Below, piece by piece: positions 5,269 through 5,330 of a DNA stretch of 5,330 nt. The position numbers and the translations under genes are program-made. The notes beneath the pieces were generated by a model. It was not told the origin of the DNA. It worked only from the letters and a program-made list of their open reading frames with translations, and ran no database searches. Source of the DNA: a gamma proteobacterium symbiont of Lucinoma myriamae (lineage in GTDB: Bacteria; Pseudomonadota; Gammaproteobacteria; GRL18). The stretch is from positions 1 to 5,330 of the forward strand of contig JAHXIM010000114.1 of the NCBI GenBank assembly GCA_025655635.1, given 5' to 3'. The first letter of the stretch is position 1, and the number at the start of each line of letters is the position of its first letter.

Positions 5269-5299
5269 CTCAATTTCATATAAACTAAATGAAATTGAG
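5269..5299 (+). promoter_or_regulatory. Hairpin that sequesters the Shine-Dalgarno sequence
   Basis: CTCAATTTCAT (5269-5279) and ATGAAATTGAG (5289-5299) form a perfect 11-bp stem around a 9-base loop (5280-5288). The GAG of the Shine-Dalgarno GAGG (5297-5300) lies at the base of the 3' arm, eight bases before the GTG start, so the fold blocks ribosome binding. No T-run follows, which argues against a terminator. Together with the upstream aptamer it is a natural output element for translational control. Confidence 0.65.
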
Positions 5300-5308
5300 G
5301 ATTAAAAA

Positions 5309-5330
5309 GTGAACAAGCAAGTAAAACGAA
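5309..5330 (+). CDS. Start of riboswitch-controlled gene, cut by window end
   Basis: A GTG at 5309 is preceded by GAGG (5297-5300) with eight bases of spacing and opens a frame reading MNKQVKR before the window ends. The lysine- and arginine-containing start would fit a secreted protein or a type IV pilin-like prepilin, both known among genes controlled by c-di-GMP-I riboswitches, but seven residues cannot identify a family. GTG as start plus a buried Shine-Dalgarno sequence suggests low basal translation. Confidence 0.55.

Overview
The window looks like an AT-rich gammaproteobacterial chromosome segment. The basis is the combination of an RdgC of typical length, an E. coli-type YbiT ABC-F ATPase matching it almost residue for residue in length, a UmuD-type S24 peptidase and a TauE/SafE permease. 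Species cannot be assigned from the sequence. Sulfur oxidation or a marine lifestyle would be guesses from the TauE/SafE gene alone.

Layout. Positions 1-301 hold an open frame leaving the left edge on the minus strand, a possible 26-residue membrane peptide on the plus strand, and a clear plus-strand intrinsic terminator (258-291). Positions 302-1222 (minus) are rdgC. Positions 1223-1515 are non-coding, with a perfect 15-base palindrome. Positions 1516-2031 (minus) encode a solitary UmuD-like protein with a basic N-terminal tail, a good RBS and a sigma70-like promoter; there is no umuC beside it. After a divergent intergenic region, 2236-3828 (plus) is ybiT, starting at TTG, and 3920-4666 (plus) is a TauE/SafE membrane permease.

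The most interesting part is the right end (about 4885-5330). A perfect TGTGA-N6-TCACA CRP-type site abuts a strong promoter (TTGACA-N16-TATCAT). The predicted transcription start lies at the 5' edge of a cyclic-di-GMP-I (GEMM-I) riboswitch aptamer (about 4941-5034), which has a GAAA tetraloop and a near-canonical 11-nt tetraloop receptor. About 235 nt further on, an 11-bp perfect hairpin (5269-5299) buries the Shine-Dalgarno sequence of a GTG-started gene that runs off the window. The aptamer's 3' edge (5028-5037) can pair with the 5' arm of that hairpin over 10 contiguous pairs, so a long-range anti-sequester switch is possible. The visible design is cAMP-CRP input at the promoter, c-di-GMP input in the leader, and output at ribosome access to an unidentified gene.

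The left two genes (rdgC, umuD) are both linked to recombination and DNA-damage tolerance, but they have separate leaders and no SOS box was found. ybiT and the permease may be co-transcribed. No rRNA, tRNA, CRISPR array or insertion sequence was recognised.
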